Below are positions 28,105 through 37,268 of a DNA stretch of 64,000 bases, piece after piece. The position numbers were made by a program, and so were the translations under genes. The DNA comes from Streptomyces pristinaespiralis. Lineage in GTDB: Bacteria > Actinomycetota > Actinomycetes > Streptomycetales > Streptomycetaceae. The DNA lies in NCBI RefSeq assembly GCF_001278075.1, contig NZ_CP011340.1, positions 1,054,001-1,118,000 on the forward strand, read 5' to 3'. The notes under the pieces were generated by a model. That model was not told where the DNA came from and did no database searches. It saw only the letters and a list, made by a program, of their open reading frames with translations. Position 1 is the first letter of the stretch. Every line of letters starts with the position of its first letter.

Positions 28105-31100
28105 CAGGTCCGCTCCGGGGTACGCAGGGCGGCCGGGGTGGCGAAGAGCGCGGCGCTGAGGGTCTCGATGACGTCTTGGCCCCAGTCCACTCCGGCAGGG
28201 ATCGTGACGGGGCTCGTGGGTTGGCTGCCGCCGGTGGGCGCCGATCGCAGGGCGCGGTGCAGTTCGTGCAGCGGCTGCTCTTCCGCGATTGCCTGCGCGA
28301 GGAGCGTGGTCTGGTGGAGCGGTGTGCGGATGAGTCCGCATCCGACGACCGCCGGGGCGATACCAGAGGCGAAGAGCGTGGCGGCGAACAGGTTACGGAG
28401 CACGAGCTGGAGGGGGATATCGGCCGGTGAGGCGGGGCGTGGCGGATCGAGCACGATCAGGGGTTGTGTGCCGGGTACGAATCCCGCAAGCCACTCCACG
28501 AGTCGGCTGGGTTCCAGGTCTGATCCGGAGGCTTTGCTCTTCAGACGGTCACCATGGCTGAGTCCGGCGGGCGACAGATCGAAGTAGGGGATGGAGCCGC
28601 TCTTGAGTCGCAGGGGTGCACAGACGTGCAGCAGGGCCGGAGGGCCCTTGCGAGGGGGTGGGAGGGCTGCGGGCGCCCGCAGTCGCCGCACTGTGCAGCC
28701 GTGACTTTCGAAGATTTTCGCCGGCGCCCGGCCGAGTGCGGAGTGAGCCGATGCGTCGCCGGCGTCGCAATGGAGCATGAGGACGGACTTCGCCCCGTAC
28801 TCCGACCTGGCCGATTCGCGCAGTTTCCACAAGGCCGTGGCGACGAGGACCGATACAAGCGTCTTGGACGTGTTGCTCATGTGCTTCGGCAGAGCTGCGA
28901 CGACTCCTGCGGTGATGGCCGTATCGGTGAGAGCGCCGAACACCCCGTCGATCACCAGGTCGACTCCCTGCCCGGCTTTCAGCGCCATCTGGAGGACCCG
29001 CGTGTCTGCCGACTCCGCCGCGTCAGGCAGTGTCCGGTAGAACACTGCGGCCCTTGCCTCGCTCGGCAGATCAGCCAGTTCCCAGGGAAACGCGTGAAGA
29101 GCTGTGTCGTCGGACTGGAGCTGCAGGGCCGACAGCGGGGGGCGGCCCCGGTGAAGGACCTGAAGGCGGCCGCAGCCTGCTGCGGAAGCGTGACGCCAAT
29201 CGTCCAACAGCGAGCGCGCGATCAGAGTGGGGTCGGAGTCACCGTCCCGCTTGAGGATGGGAGAGATGACGCGTTCGGTCTCGGACGGCACACGGAGAGG
29301 GGTGTGCCGTTCGGTTTCCTGGGAGTCGACGGGATGACCGAGATGGGCTGCCATCCGGTTGGCGATCTGCTGGGTCGACGTGTCACCGAGCAGGGCGGCG
29401 CTGGAGTGCAGGATACGAGCGGTCCACGCCGAAGGGCGGTGCACCTGGCTGAGGAACTCGGTCGCGGCCCGCAAAGGATTCTCTCTGCTGTCGGCCGGCT
29501 CGGCAGAAGCGTGCAGCCAGTGCGACACCGCCGTCAGCAGTGGAGCGTCCTGGGGGCTCGCTGAGCAGAGGAGCCGGGTGAGTTCCCGGCCGGGCACGAG
29601 GTCGAGGCGCAAGTGGGCACGCGCTTGCCGCCATGCTTGCAGCGGCTCTCCGCCAGCTGCTCGGCCGAGCTCCTGGTCGGCCTGGACGGTGAGCTGAAGC
29701 GCCTGGTTGAACCGCCCGCGCACACGCGCGAACTCGGCGAGGTACCTGCATCGCATCAGTTCGTCGGAGCTCAGGGGTTCCGGCCCGATGATGTCGTCGA
29801 ACAGGGGCTGGAGCAGCTCCAGCCCGGCGCTTTCGCCGTCGTCCGTACCGGGGGAGGGACACCATGCGAGGTCTTCCAGGACGGCGAGGCGGGCCGCCGG
29901 TGGCTGCATCTTCGCGAGCGCATCAGCCAGGTCACTCACCCGCTCGGGGGCGGTGAGTACGGCGGCCACACCCCCCTGGAGCAGATCCTGTGGTGAAGTC
30001 ATGGGCACCGCGCGCAGCGCACCGTCCACTTCGTATCCCTGACGGTGGAGCTCGGACCACAGCAAGGCACGTTGCACGGACCATGTGCCGGACACATCGG
30101 CGGTTCTCAGGAGGGTGAGTGCGGTGGCGGCCTGGTGCAGATCACCCAGATCGCGGGCGAGGAAGCGGGCATACAGCAGCAGGCACTCGGGGTGACCGTG
30201 GGGAAAGCCGAGGTCGCTCCACAGGCCTGCCGCACGATCGAAGGCCGCTTGTGCGGTGTCCACGGCGAGAAGTTCACCGGCCAGGACGCCCCGAGCCATG
30301 AGGTTCCTCGCCAGGTGACGGTACTTGGCCGGGCCGCCGGCCTTCGCGAGGGCCATGTCGGCTTCGTCCAGGGATGCGAGTGCAGCGCGGGAGTGGCCCA
30401 GTTGCCGATACGCCTGGGACAGTGCGAGGCAGGCTTCGGCCTGCTCGAGTGGGGAGGCGGCGTCCGGGTCCAGCGCGGTGAGGGTGGCGATGGCTCCGGT
30501 CGGTGTGAACGTGCGGAGTTGGTTGCGGGCCTTGCCCAGGAGGGCTCGTCGTTGCAACGCCATCAGTTGGACGTTCTCGGCTCGGGGATCCGTTCCGGCG
30601 GCGGCGCCGCGGTTCACCGGGGTGGCGTCCATGGCGAGCACCGAGTCCTGCAGTGCGAAGGCCTGGTCGAGACGGGTACCACGTTCCAGTTCCTGAGCCA
30701 GCTCGAGGGCGATCAGCGCCTCGCTGGTCGCGGCTCCGCGTTCTCGAGCGGTCACGCGTGCTCGCCGGTACGTGGATTCCGCGTCCGGGTGGGCGAGCGC
30801 CGTCTGGATGCGGGCGAGAATCGTCAGTAGCCGCTCACGCCACTTCCCGTCGGTCTCACTTTCCAGTCCCGACAGGACGAGTTCCGCGGCCTCCGCGTGC
30901 ATGCCCTGGCTGCTTTGCAGGCCGGCGCGGAGGATGACTTCGGCGCTGGCGGTGGGGACCGGGTCGGGTGAGTGTTCCCGGAGCCGGTCGACGAGGGCGA
31001 GGCGGTGTTCGATCTCGTTCCACATCGGGTCGGCGGAGTTGAACTCCGGATTGTCGGCCTGCTTCATGGCCAGGGACATGGCAATGGCCAGATGCGCCTG

Positions 31101-33233
31101 CACCAAGGTCGCGTGGCTGATGAGGGGTTCTCCGTCCAGACGGAGTCGCGGTCGCCCGTCGTCCACGTACTCGGGTCCGAGGATCTCCTCGCTCAGCTCC
31201 CGCACGGCCTCGACGCGGTGGTGATCCTGCATGCGTTCCACGGCGGCCTGCCACACCTGGGCGGCGTTGCCGGCGTCGATCTGGAACCGGTGATAGAGCG
31301 CCTCCTTCGTACAGGCCACCCATTGCTCGGCATCCGTCTCTGCCAGGGCCTCGAAGTGGTCGATGAACGCCTGGTGCAGGTGTTGGGAGACACGTTGGTC
31401 TGCGACCAGTTGGCGCATGGGGGCGAGGACGTTGGTGTGGAAGACCACCACGGAGTCGTCGCCCGCGTGACGGGAGACCCAGGAGGACGAGCTCGCGTAG
31501 TCGAGCAGTCGCCGCCATGCCTGGCGGAGATCCTGCTCCGTCGGCGCTGTCGCCACGGTCGGGAAGATGTCGGCACTTCCCTGCCGGTGATGCCGGTCGT
31601 TGCGCGGATTGTCGGCGCCACTCCTGCCACTGATCCCCGCTGCCAGCCAGGGCTCCATGACAGTGAGCGCCTCCTCCAGCCGTAGTCGGCGGGGAACGAC
31701 TCCGTAGCGCAGCAGCCACCGCACAGCCGGGTCGTCGATGCGCTCGACCACGCGATCGATGAGGTAGCGCAGGTGGGGCTCGTCGTGACCGCGTAACTCC
31801 TGCTCTGTGATCGTGGGTTCCTGATCGATGGCATCGGCGTACAGCGCCAGCTTCAGGGGGAGACCGCCTGCCATGTCGGCCGCCGCGTGAGCGAGCTTGT
31901 TGTCGCGGATCCCCCGTAGGCGGAGGTATCTCATCGCCTGCCTCACGCTCAGCGGTGCTACTTCGCTGTGTTTGGTCTGGCGTCTGCCGAACGAGTCCAT
32001 GGCCTGCGGCAGCCTCTCGCGCAGGTCGTTCCGGCTGGCGAGCGCGAGCCGCAGTCCCGGGCAGCTCTGCAGCAGCCGTCCGAGCAATCGTAGGAACCGC
32101 TCTGCCTCCTGCTGGCCGTGCAGGAGCAGCTCCTCCATGGTGTCGACGACCAGCACCGCCGGGCCTTGCGGGCGTGCGCGGTTCAGCCTCTCGGCGAATG
32201 CGGTGACCAGCTCCTCCTCGACGGCGGCGGAGTCCAGTGAGGCGATGTTCTGAGCCGCTTCCCTGGCAGGTGGGGAGGGCCGCCGTGCCAAGAGGATCCG
32301 GTAGGCGGCGTAGTCGTCCAGTCGTTCGAAGGGTCGACCCGGGAGTCGCCTGTCGAACTGGTCCGCGATCTCCAACAGGACGAGCCATGGGTGCCGGCCC
32401 ACGGCACGGGCGCTGATGACGTCGAAGTCGATCCGGGCGCACGGTACGTCGTTCGGTTCAGGGACGCAGTACCGGGCGACGATCCAGCGCAGCTGCATGG
32501 TCTTCCCGGCCCCCCCTTGGCCGTAGAGCTGCCAGACGCGCCGCCGGCCGCCCAGCCAGCGTTCGATGTTCCTCTCGAGTCCTCTGGGCAGAAGGAATTG
32601 TGCCGCGCGGGCGTAGTCCGCCGCCCAGTACGAGCGTGCTCGGACGTAGCCTGCGCGATCCGCGAGGACTTCCTGCAGTGCGTTCGGAAGTCGGGGACCG
32701 CGGTCGGCGTCGGCCAGGACGTCGATGAGGTCCTGGCAGGCGGGGAAGTCACGCAACCGGTCGGCTTCGGTGAACAGGCGCTCGAACATCACGCGGGCGG
32801 TATCCGGCGAGGGGAGCAACAGGTGGCGTAGCTCTTCGGTTTCGTCACCTGTGGTTCGTAGATGGCCGGCGATGCGTTCCTCGAGCTGGTGCAGTCTGCC
32901 GGTGAGCTCGGGGCGGCCCGGGTCGAACCACTGATGGAAGTAGCCGCTGCGCACCTCGTCGGCCAACGCGTAGCTTCCCGGTTCGCCGGCGACCGGGTGC
33001 ACTGTGCTGGTCGAGAGAAGGTCGTCCAGGGAAGGAGTGGCGATCTCTTCCGCCGCCGCCCAGGGGTGCAGCACCTCGTCGTAGAGGACGGAGGTGAAGG
33101 TACGGGCGGCGGCGCAGGCCCGTAGGACGGGCGCCCAGGAGGGAGGCACGAGGGAGCGGCAGATCGTACTGGGACTTTCCCCCGTGGCCAGCCTGCGGGC
33201 GATCTCCAGCAACGTGTCTGTGCCGTTGGTCAT
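28104..33233 (-). CDS. giant STAND ATPase with repeat region and CHAT-like C-terminus
   Basis: ATG 33233 (MTNGTDTLLEIARRLATGES) overlaps the stop of the CHAT-ATPase gene by 4 bp (ATGA). The 1709 residues comprise an N-terminal helical region (1-220), a STAND/AAA ATPase with Walker A LYGQGGAGKTMQ (near 240) and Walker B VLVVDTMEELLLH (near 360), a winged-helix-like part and a long helical TPR-like array (about 700-1250; EACLALSQAYRQLGHSRAAL). The C-terminal ~350 residues resemble a CHAT domain: FPWELAD near 1385 and ALLHVCAP near 1537. Where active CHAT proteases have a Cys (VVLNAC), this one reads PLIVLDPPRP, so it may be a pseudo-protease. It probably serves as sensor/scaffold. Confidence 0.85.
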   Translation of the reverse strand: MTNGTDTLLEIARRLATGESPSTICRSLVPPSWAPVLRACAAARTFTSVLYDEVLHPWAAAEEIATPSLDDLLSTSTVHPVAGEPGSYALADEVRSGYFHQWFDPGRPELTGRLHQLEERIAGHLRTTGDETEELRHLLLPSPDTARVMFERLFTEADRLRDFPACQDLIDVLADADRGPRLPNALQEVLADRAGYVRARSYWAADYARAAQFLLPRGLERNIERWLGGRRRVWQLYGQGGAGKTMQLRWIVARYCVPEPNDVPCARIDFDVISARAVGRHPWLVLLEIADQFDRRLPGRPFERLDDYAAYRILLARRPSPPAREAAQNIASLDSAAVEEELVTAFAERLNRARPQGPAVLVVDTMEELLLHGQQEAERFLRLLGRLLQSCPGLRLALASRNDLRERLPQAMDSFGRRQTKHSEVAPLSVRQAMRYLRLRGIRDNKLAHAAADMAGGLPLKLALYADAIDQEPTITEQELRGHDEPHLRYLIDRVVERIDDPAVRWLLRYGVVPRRLRLEEALTVMEPWLAAGISGRSGADNPRNDRHHRQGSADIFPTVATAPTEQDLRQAWRRLLDYASSSSWVSRHAGDDSVVVFHTNVLAPMRQLVADQRVSQHLHQAFIDHFEALAETDAEQWVACTKEALYHRFQIDAGNAAQVWQAAVERMQDHHRVEAVRELSEEILGPEYVDDGRPRLRLDGEPLISHATLVQAHLAIAMSLAMKQADNPEFNSADPMWNEIEHRLALVDRLREHSPDPVPTASAEVILRAGLQSSQGMHAEAAELVLSGLESETDGKWRERLLTILARIQTALAHPDAESTYRRARVTARERGAATSEALIALELAQELERGTRLDQAFALQDSVLAMDATPVNRGAAAGTDPRAENVQLMALQRRALLGKARNQLRTFTPTGAIATLTALDPDAASPLEQAEACLALSQAYRQLGHSRAALASLDEADMALAKAGGPAKYRHLARNLMARGVLAGELLAVDTAQAAFDRAAGLWSDLGFPHGHPECLLLYARFLARDLGDLHQAATALTLLRTADVSGTWSVQRALLWSELHRQGYEVDGALRAVPMTSPQDLLQGGVAAVLTAPERVSDLADALAKMQPPAARLAVLEDLAWCPSPGTDDGESAGLELLQPLFDDIIGPEPLSSDELMRCRYLAEFARVRGRFNQALQLTVQADQELGRAAGGEPLQAWRQARAHLRLDLVPGRELTRLLCSASPQDAPLLTAVSHWLHASAEPADSRENPLRAATEFLSQVHRPSAWTARILHSSAALLGDTSTQQIANRMAAHLGHPVDSQETERHTPLRVPSETERVISPILKRDGDSDPTLIARSLLDDWRHASAAGCGRLQVLHRGRPPLSALQLQSDDTALHAFPWELADLPSEARAAVFYRTLPDAAESADTRVLQMALKAGQGVDLVIDGVFGALTDTAITAGVVAALPKHMSNTSKTLVSVLVATALWKLRESARSEYGAKSVLMLHCDAGDASAHSALGRAPAKIFESHGCTVRRLRAPAALPPPRKGPPALLHVCAPLRLKSGSIPYFDLSPAGLSHGDRLKSKASGSDLEPSRLVEWLAGFVPGTQPLIVLDPPRPASPADIPLQLVLRNLFAATLFASGIAPAVVGCGLIRTPLHQTTLLAQAIAEEQPLHELHRALRSAPTGGSQPTSPVTIPAGVDWGQDVIETLSAALFATPAALRTPERT

Positions 33234-35269
33234 CGGCGCACCCCCAGGGCGTTGGCCGCTTCGAGCCACTGCGGCACATGCGGAGTCAACGTGTGGAACA
33301 GGTCGACGGCGAAGAACTCGCCCGCGGTCTCCTGGTAACTCTGCAGGAAGTTGAGGACCTTTTCATCAGGGACATACCCGAGTCGGCTGCTGTATGCCCG
33401 CGCCAGCCGTATGAGCTCTGATGTTCTGAAATCTCCGACCTGGACTCTGCCGATCATGTGTGCGTCGGACTCGCGCAGGGCGGGGCTCACACTCTCCTCA
33501 CGAGCGACGATGACGAGTCGCACCGCGGGTGGCTTGCCGTACGCGACGGGTTGGATCAGGCCCTCGTAGAGTTCGCCCGCGAGAGAATCCGGCATGATGC
33601 ACTCCGTGTGGTCCAGAGCCAGCACCAGCCGCTGAGCACCCGCGGCACCGGACAGAGCGTCGAGGAATGCGGAGAAGATGCCGGCCTTCCGCTCGTCGGC
33701 CCGTGCCGCTTCGTCGTTGAACCCGCGGCCCTCGTCGACTTCGGGTCGATGCTCGTTCGGAGCCGTTCTCGCACTGCCGAGGACGAGCTGGTTGAGTTCC
33801 GCATTGAACTTCGCGAAGGCGTCCTTGGGAATCGGGCACAGCTGATCCGGAGAGGTGGCCTGGTCGCGGATCATCCGTAAGACGGTCAGCCAGTCCTTGT
33901 TCCTCACGCCGCCCCCCGGCCGCCCCCCGGCCGGACCCGACCTGCCGGCCAGGTCCACGGAAACAATGTGATGCCCCCTCAGGAACCAGGTCAAGAGGCA
34001 CCAATGAGCCAGCCACGTCTTGCCGGTCCTGTGATGACCGGTCTGTGAATGGCCGCTGATGACGAGCACTGAGCGATCCATGGCGGCGGGCGAGGCGTGC
34101 GGGGCGTCCACAGCCCACCAGGCCTGCCTCCGCTCCTCGGAACGGCCCACGAATCGGCGAAGCTCGGCGTACGGCCTGCTCCGCAGAATGTCGCGGAGGA
34201 CGTCGGCAGCGGGGCGGAACGCGACGGGCAGTACAGCATCGGGTTCGCAGCAGGTCAGGAGCACCGGCAGCGCCCATACGCCGGTGCGCACTGGCATCCG
34301 GGCGAGCGCTGCACGGGCCGCGGCCACGCACATGTCCACGGGGCTTGACTCCGCCAGCCGCGCGTAGAACGTGTCCGAAAAGACCACCGCGGCATCCGAC
34401 TCGATGTCAGCCTGCATGGACACCACCGCCCCTGCCCCGGCGTCGAGGAAGGCCCTGGCCACCCCACCGACCCAATCAGCAGGGTCGGCTGCTGAACGGC
34501 AGGCGTTGAGCACCACCAGGCGAGGCTGATGGTTGGCCAGAGCCGGCACATCGTCGGCCGTGAGGGACCACGGTTCGCCCGACGTAGGGGTGAAGACCAG
34601 TTCGGGACCGCCGATGCCGGGGCGCGGCATGCCGTGAGCGATGAAGTGGAGGATGTGGGGGCGCAGTCGGTCGATGGCGTCCGACAGCGCGGCCGCGCTC
34701 GCCGGATCATCGAGCACTTCCAGGTGAACACGTGCCGGAGCGCTCTCCAGAGCCCCGGACATGGCCGCGAGCTCCTGCTCCGCCAGAAATTCCTCATCGT
34801 GCGCAGGAGTGCCGATGACGACCAGCACCCGTAGCGGGCCAAGCTCCGTTGGGCCGGCCTCGACTGTTCGGGCCGTCCCACGTCTGATCAGCAGTTCAGG
34901 CCTGTTCCACAGCCACCATCCGTGCTGCCACATCAGCTCCCACGGCAGCCCTCTCAGCTCGGAGGGCTCGACGTCCAGCACCACCCGAACCGGGTCCTGC
35001 CGTGTCGCGCCGCCGCGGAGTCGGTCCCACTGCGCCGCCAGACCTCCACCGAGCAAGGCACGGCACAGGACTTCTCCGGCATCCCGGCGGATGCCCTCAT
35101 CGGCGTCGCGATCGAAGACCGTGTCGAACCCACGGTCAAAGTCGATACTCCCCAGCGAACAACGGCTCTCATGCCCCCCGTCCACTGACAGATGGACCGT
35201 GTAGTCGCTCTCCCTGCCTCGCCCTGAGCCGAACGAGCCGGCAATTCGCAGAACAGCCTTGCTTGCCAT
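33230..35269 (-). CDS. CHAT-family caspase-like protease fused to P-loop ATPase
   Basis: The 679-residue protein starts at ATG 35269 (MASKAVLRIAGSFGSGRGRE). Residues 1-330 form a CHAT peptidase domain: GLPWELMWQ, catalytic His in LHFIAHGMPRPG (near 211) and catalytic Cys in LVVLNACRSAAD (near 255), both intact. From about 370 comes FVGRSEERRQAWW and then an ATPase with Walker A SQTGHHRTGKTWL (near 413) and Walker B-like LVLALDHTECI (near 560). The C-terminal helical part resembles a STAND winged-helix arm. Active CHAT proteases paired with STAND sensors work as regulated death or defence effectors in bacteria. It lies 18 bp behind the 272-aa gene. Confidence 0.88.
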   Translation of the reverse strand: MASKAVLRIAGSFGSGRGRESDYTVHLSVDGGHESRCSLGSIDFDRGFDTVFDRDADEGIRRDAGEVLCRALLGGGLAAQWDRLRGGATRQDPVRVVLDVEPSELRGLPWELMWQHGWWLWNRPELLIRRGTARTVEAGPTELGPLRVLVVIGTPAHDEEFLAEQELAAMSGALESAPARVHLEVLDDPASAAALSDAIDRLRPHILHFIAHGMPRPGIGGPELVFTPTSGEPWSLTADDVPALANHQPRLVVLNACRSAADPADWVGGVARAFLDAGAGAVVSMQADIESDAAVVFSDTFYARLAESSPVDMCVAAARAALARMPVRTGVWALPVLLTCCEPDAVLPVAFRPAADVLRDILRSRPYAELRRFVGRSEERRQAWWAVDAPHASPAAMDRSVLVISGHSQTGHHRTGKTWLAHWCLLTWFLRGHHIVSVDLAGRSGPAGGRPGGGVRNKDWLTVLRMIRDQATSPDQLCPIPKDAFAKFNAELNQLVLGSARTAPNEHRPEVDEGRGFNDEAARADERKAGIFSAFLDALSGAAGAQRLVLALDHTECIMPDSLAGELYEGLIQPVAYGKPPAVRLVIVAREESVSPALRESDAHMIGRVQVGDFRTSELIRLARAYSSRLGYVPDEKVLNFLQSYQETAGEFFAVDLFHTLTPHVPQWLEAANALGVRR

Positions 35270-35287
35270 CGTTTCTCTCGCGCAGCT

Positions 35288-36106
35288 CTACTGGTCAGTG
35301 ATCCCGAAAGGCTGATCGTCCGCACCGAGAACTTCGATGACTGATCGGGGGTCTTCGTGTGCTTCGTCGACCAGCGCAGGAGGAACCGGGACCGGTCCTG
35401 CGCCACGGCCCGGCTGCCGTGGACCGTAGTCCTGCTTCACCTTGCCGAACCAGCCCTTCCTGAGGCCGACGACACGGAAGAACGGAGTACACCCCTGGTC
35501 GCTCGTCCAGTGCAGGCCGAGGCCTTTCGCCCGCGCCACCGAGACTCGGCCTGCCACATCGGCGAGGCCGAGCTGCGCCTGTCCGGCCCCCGCTTGCAAA
35601 CGCAGTTCGGCGGAGGCGCTGGTACCTGCCGCCGTCAGTACCGTGCCCGACTCCGCTGCGATCACGTGCGTCACCGCGAGCAGGGAGTCGTCCCACGTCT
35701 CCCACGTGAGGCGTACGAGTGCTGCGGCGATGGCGCGCTCGTCTGTCACGCCGTTCTCGACCAGCCCTCGGTAGACGATGAGAGCGGAGTCGTCCTTCTC
35801 GAAGGTGACCAGGGCACCGAGGTCAGCCACCGCCAACGCGGTGACCCCGTCCATTGCGACGCCGGCCGTTTTGAACCGCACAGCCGCGGAGCCCTGCGTG
35901 GCATACAGGTAGTCGTTGTGCGGAGTGCCGCCGCGTGAAGCAAACGTCACGCCGCGATCGGAGAGTGCCCCGGCGGGTCGGACCCGGCTGTCCGAAAGAT
36001 GAAACACGTCCCCCAGGTGAACCGACTGCGACAAAGGCCAAGCCGTCCACCAGTCGCGCCACACATCGCGCACCGCGTCCCGATACACCTCGTACGACTC
36101 TTTCAC
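35288..36106 (-). CDS. unrecognised 272-aa protein, first gene of CHAT/STAND operon
   Basis: GTG 36106 follows GGGGGACGG closely and starts a protein VKESYEVYRDAVRDVWRDWW of 272 residues, ending PFGITDQ. Tryptophan-rich helices (WRDWWTAWPLSQSVHLGDVF) are followed by an alternation of beta strands (TALAVADLGALVTFEKDDSA; LIVYRGLVENGV) and a C-terminal part ending in a Pro/Gly-rich segment. No signal peptide, membrane span or known catalytic motif is visible. Because it leads an operon of two CHAT proteins and a peptidase, it may be a sensor, an inhibitor or the substrate cleaved by the CHAT enzyme. I do not recognise the family. Confidence 0.75.
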   Translation of the reverse strand: MKESYEVYRDAVRDVWRDWWTAWPLSQSVHLGDVFHLSDSRVRPAGALSDRGVTFASRGGTPHNDYLYATQGSAAVRFKTAGVAMDGVTALAVADLGALVTFEKDDSALIVYRGLVENGVTDERAIAAALVRLTWETWDDSLLAVTHVIAAESGTVLTAAGTSASAELRLQAGAGQAQLGLADVAGRVSVARAKGLGLHWTSDQGCTPFFRVVGLRKGWFGKVKQDYGPRQPGRGAGPVPVPPALVDEAHEDPRSVIEVLGADDQPFGITDQ

Positions 36107-36383
36107 CCGTCCCCCATCACCGCGCCGAATCGTGTGATGCACAGTACTGGAGCCAATACGCTGTGTGTCCGGACTTACGCCAAAAATGGGACCTCGGCCC
36201 GCTCCGGGTCTGCCGCAGGTCGTGGCCCGCCCGGGCCGGTCGGGTGCCCGGGACCCGCCCGGAGGGTGATCCGGATGCCACCCTGCCCCGAGGTTCCGCC
36301 CGCTCCCACGGCGCGTCCGGTGACAACGGACTCCAGCCGGTGTCCAGTCCGGTTCAACCCCGCCCGCAGCGCACGAGGCAGAG

Positions 36384-36640
36384 TCCAAGAGGCACCGCGC
36401 CACCGTCACCCAGGCCGACCTGCACTGCGTCGGGTCCAGGACCGTCGACTGCCACCTCATGGACGCCGCCGACCGGGCACGTCGACGTAGACAACGGAAT
36501 CGCGGCGCTCGGCTCCGCCGCGCCGAGCCGGTGCCCGGCAGCCCGACGCCGGTGTCGACGACGACGCGCTCCCGTGCGGTGACCGCGGCATCTCCTGCGG
36601 CTTCGCAGCGCAGTACCTCGGCACCGACCCTTTGACCAAG
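36384..36640 (+). pseudogene. panD: aspartate 1-decarboxylase remnant
   Basis: The frame from 36384 reads [20 protein letters not shown] and [10 protein letters not shown], nearly the beginning of PanD ([31 protein letters not shown]). It then shifts frame and continues as [12 protein letters not shown], and a third frame gives a weak echo of the C-terminus. The Met start, the autocleavage Gly-Ser in its normal frame and the remainder are not continuous. PanD makes beta-alanine for pantothenate. This copy is dead and presumably a duplicated or transferred relic, caught among transposase fragments. The 277 bp before it (36107-36383), upstream of the 272-aa gene, hold no gene I can support. Confidence 0.75.
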
Positions 36641-36659
36641 GGGCAGTCGACGCCTCGTC

Positions 36660-36990
36660 CGTGCCCTGCTGTCGCGGCGGGTCGCCAACGACGAGCCCGA
36701 GCTGCTGAAGCTGATCGCCGGTGACCTGGACTTGGCCGACGGCCGTGAGGTCACCTGGGCGATCGACATGACCGGCGGGGAACCCGCACTGCTGCCGGCT
36801 CTGCTCGTCGGTCCCTGCCAAGAGGTTGTGAATGCCCGGGCGGCTGGTGAACGGGGCATCCGGCTCCCGCGGCGAGGGCAAGGCTGACGCCCGCGACGCC
36901 TATGTCACCGCTCACCAGGCCCGGGATGCGCCACGACCTGCGTCCATCCACCCCGGTGACGAAGTCACTGACCGGACGGCCACACCCGAA
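36660..36990 (+). pseudogene. IS110-family transposase, N-terminal fragment
   Basis: RRVANDEPELLKLIAGDLDL and ADGREVTWAIDMTGGEPALL match the DEDD N-terminal domain of IS110 transposases. After a frameshift near 36820 the match goes on as MPGRLVNGASGSRGEGKADA and RDAYVTAHQARDA (family: PGRTVNRASGAYRGEGKTDAKDA). The C-terminal Tnp20 domain is missing. The following 280 bp (36990-37268) include a minus-strand frame VVWLVRDDDGMPTSLSTDGT that I cannot assign. Confidence 0.8.
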
Positions 36991-37268
36991 CCAACTGACC
37001 AACCCATCAAAGAGACAGGCTCTGGTCGGCAAGCCGGTCGGTTGAGAACTTCCATGGGCGTGAAGTCCCAGCCGACCAGGCGCGGCCACCTCCAGTTGAT
37101 GCCGATCTTGAGTCCATAGGGAATTCGCGTGCCGTCCGTGGAGAGGGAGGTCGGCATTCCGTCGTCATCCCGGACAAGCCAGACCACTCTGCTTTTGCGG
37201 GTGTCTCGGAAGCATGTTGCCGCTTGAGAACCGCTGCAACTCATGGCCACTGAGCCTAAGGGTTTGTA

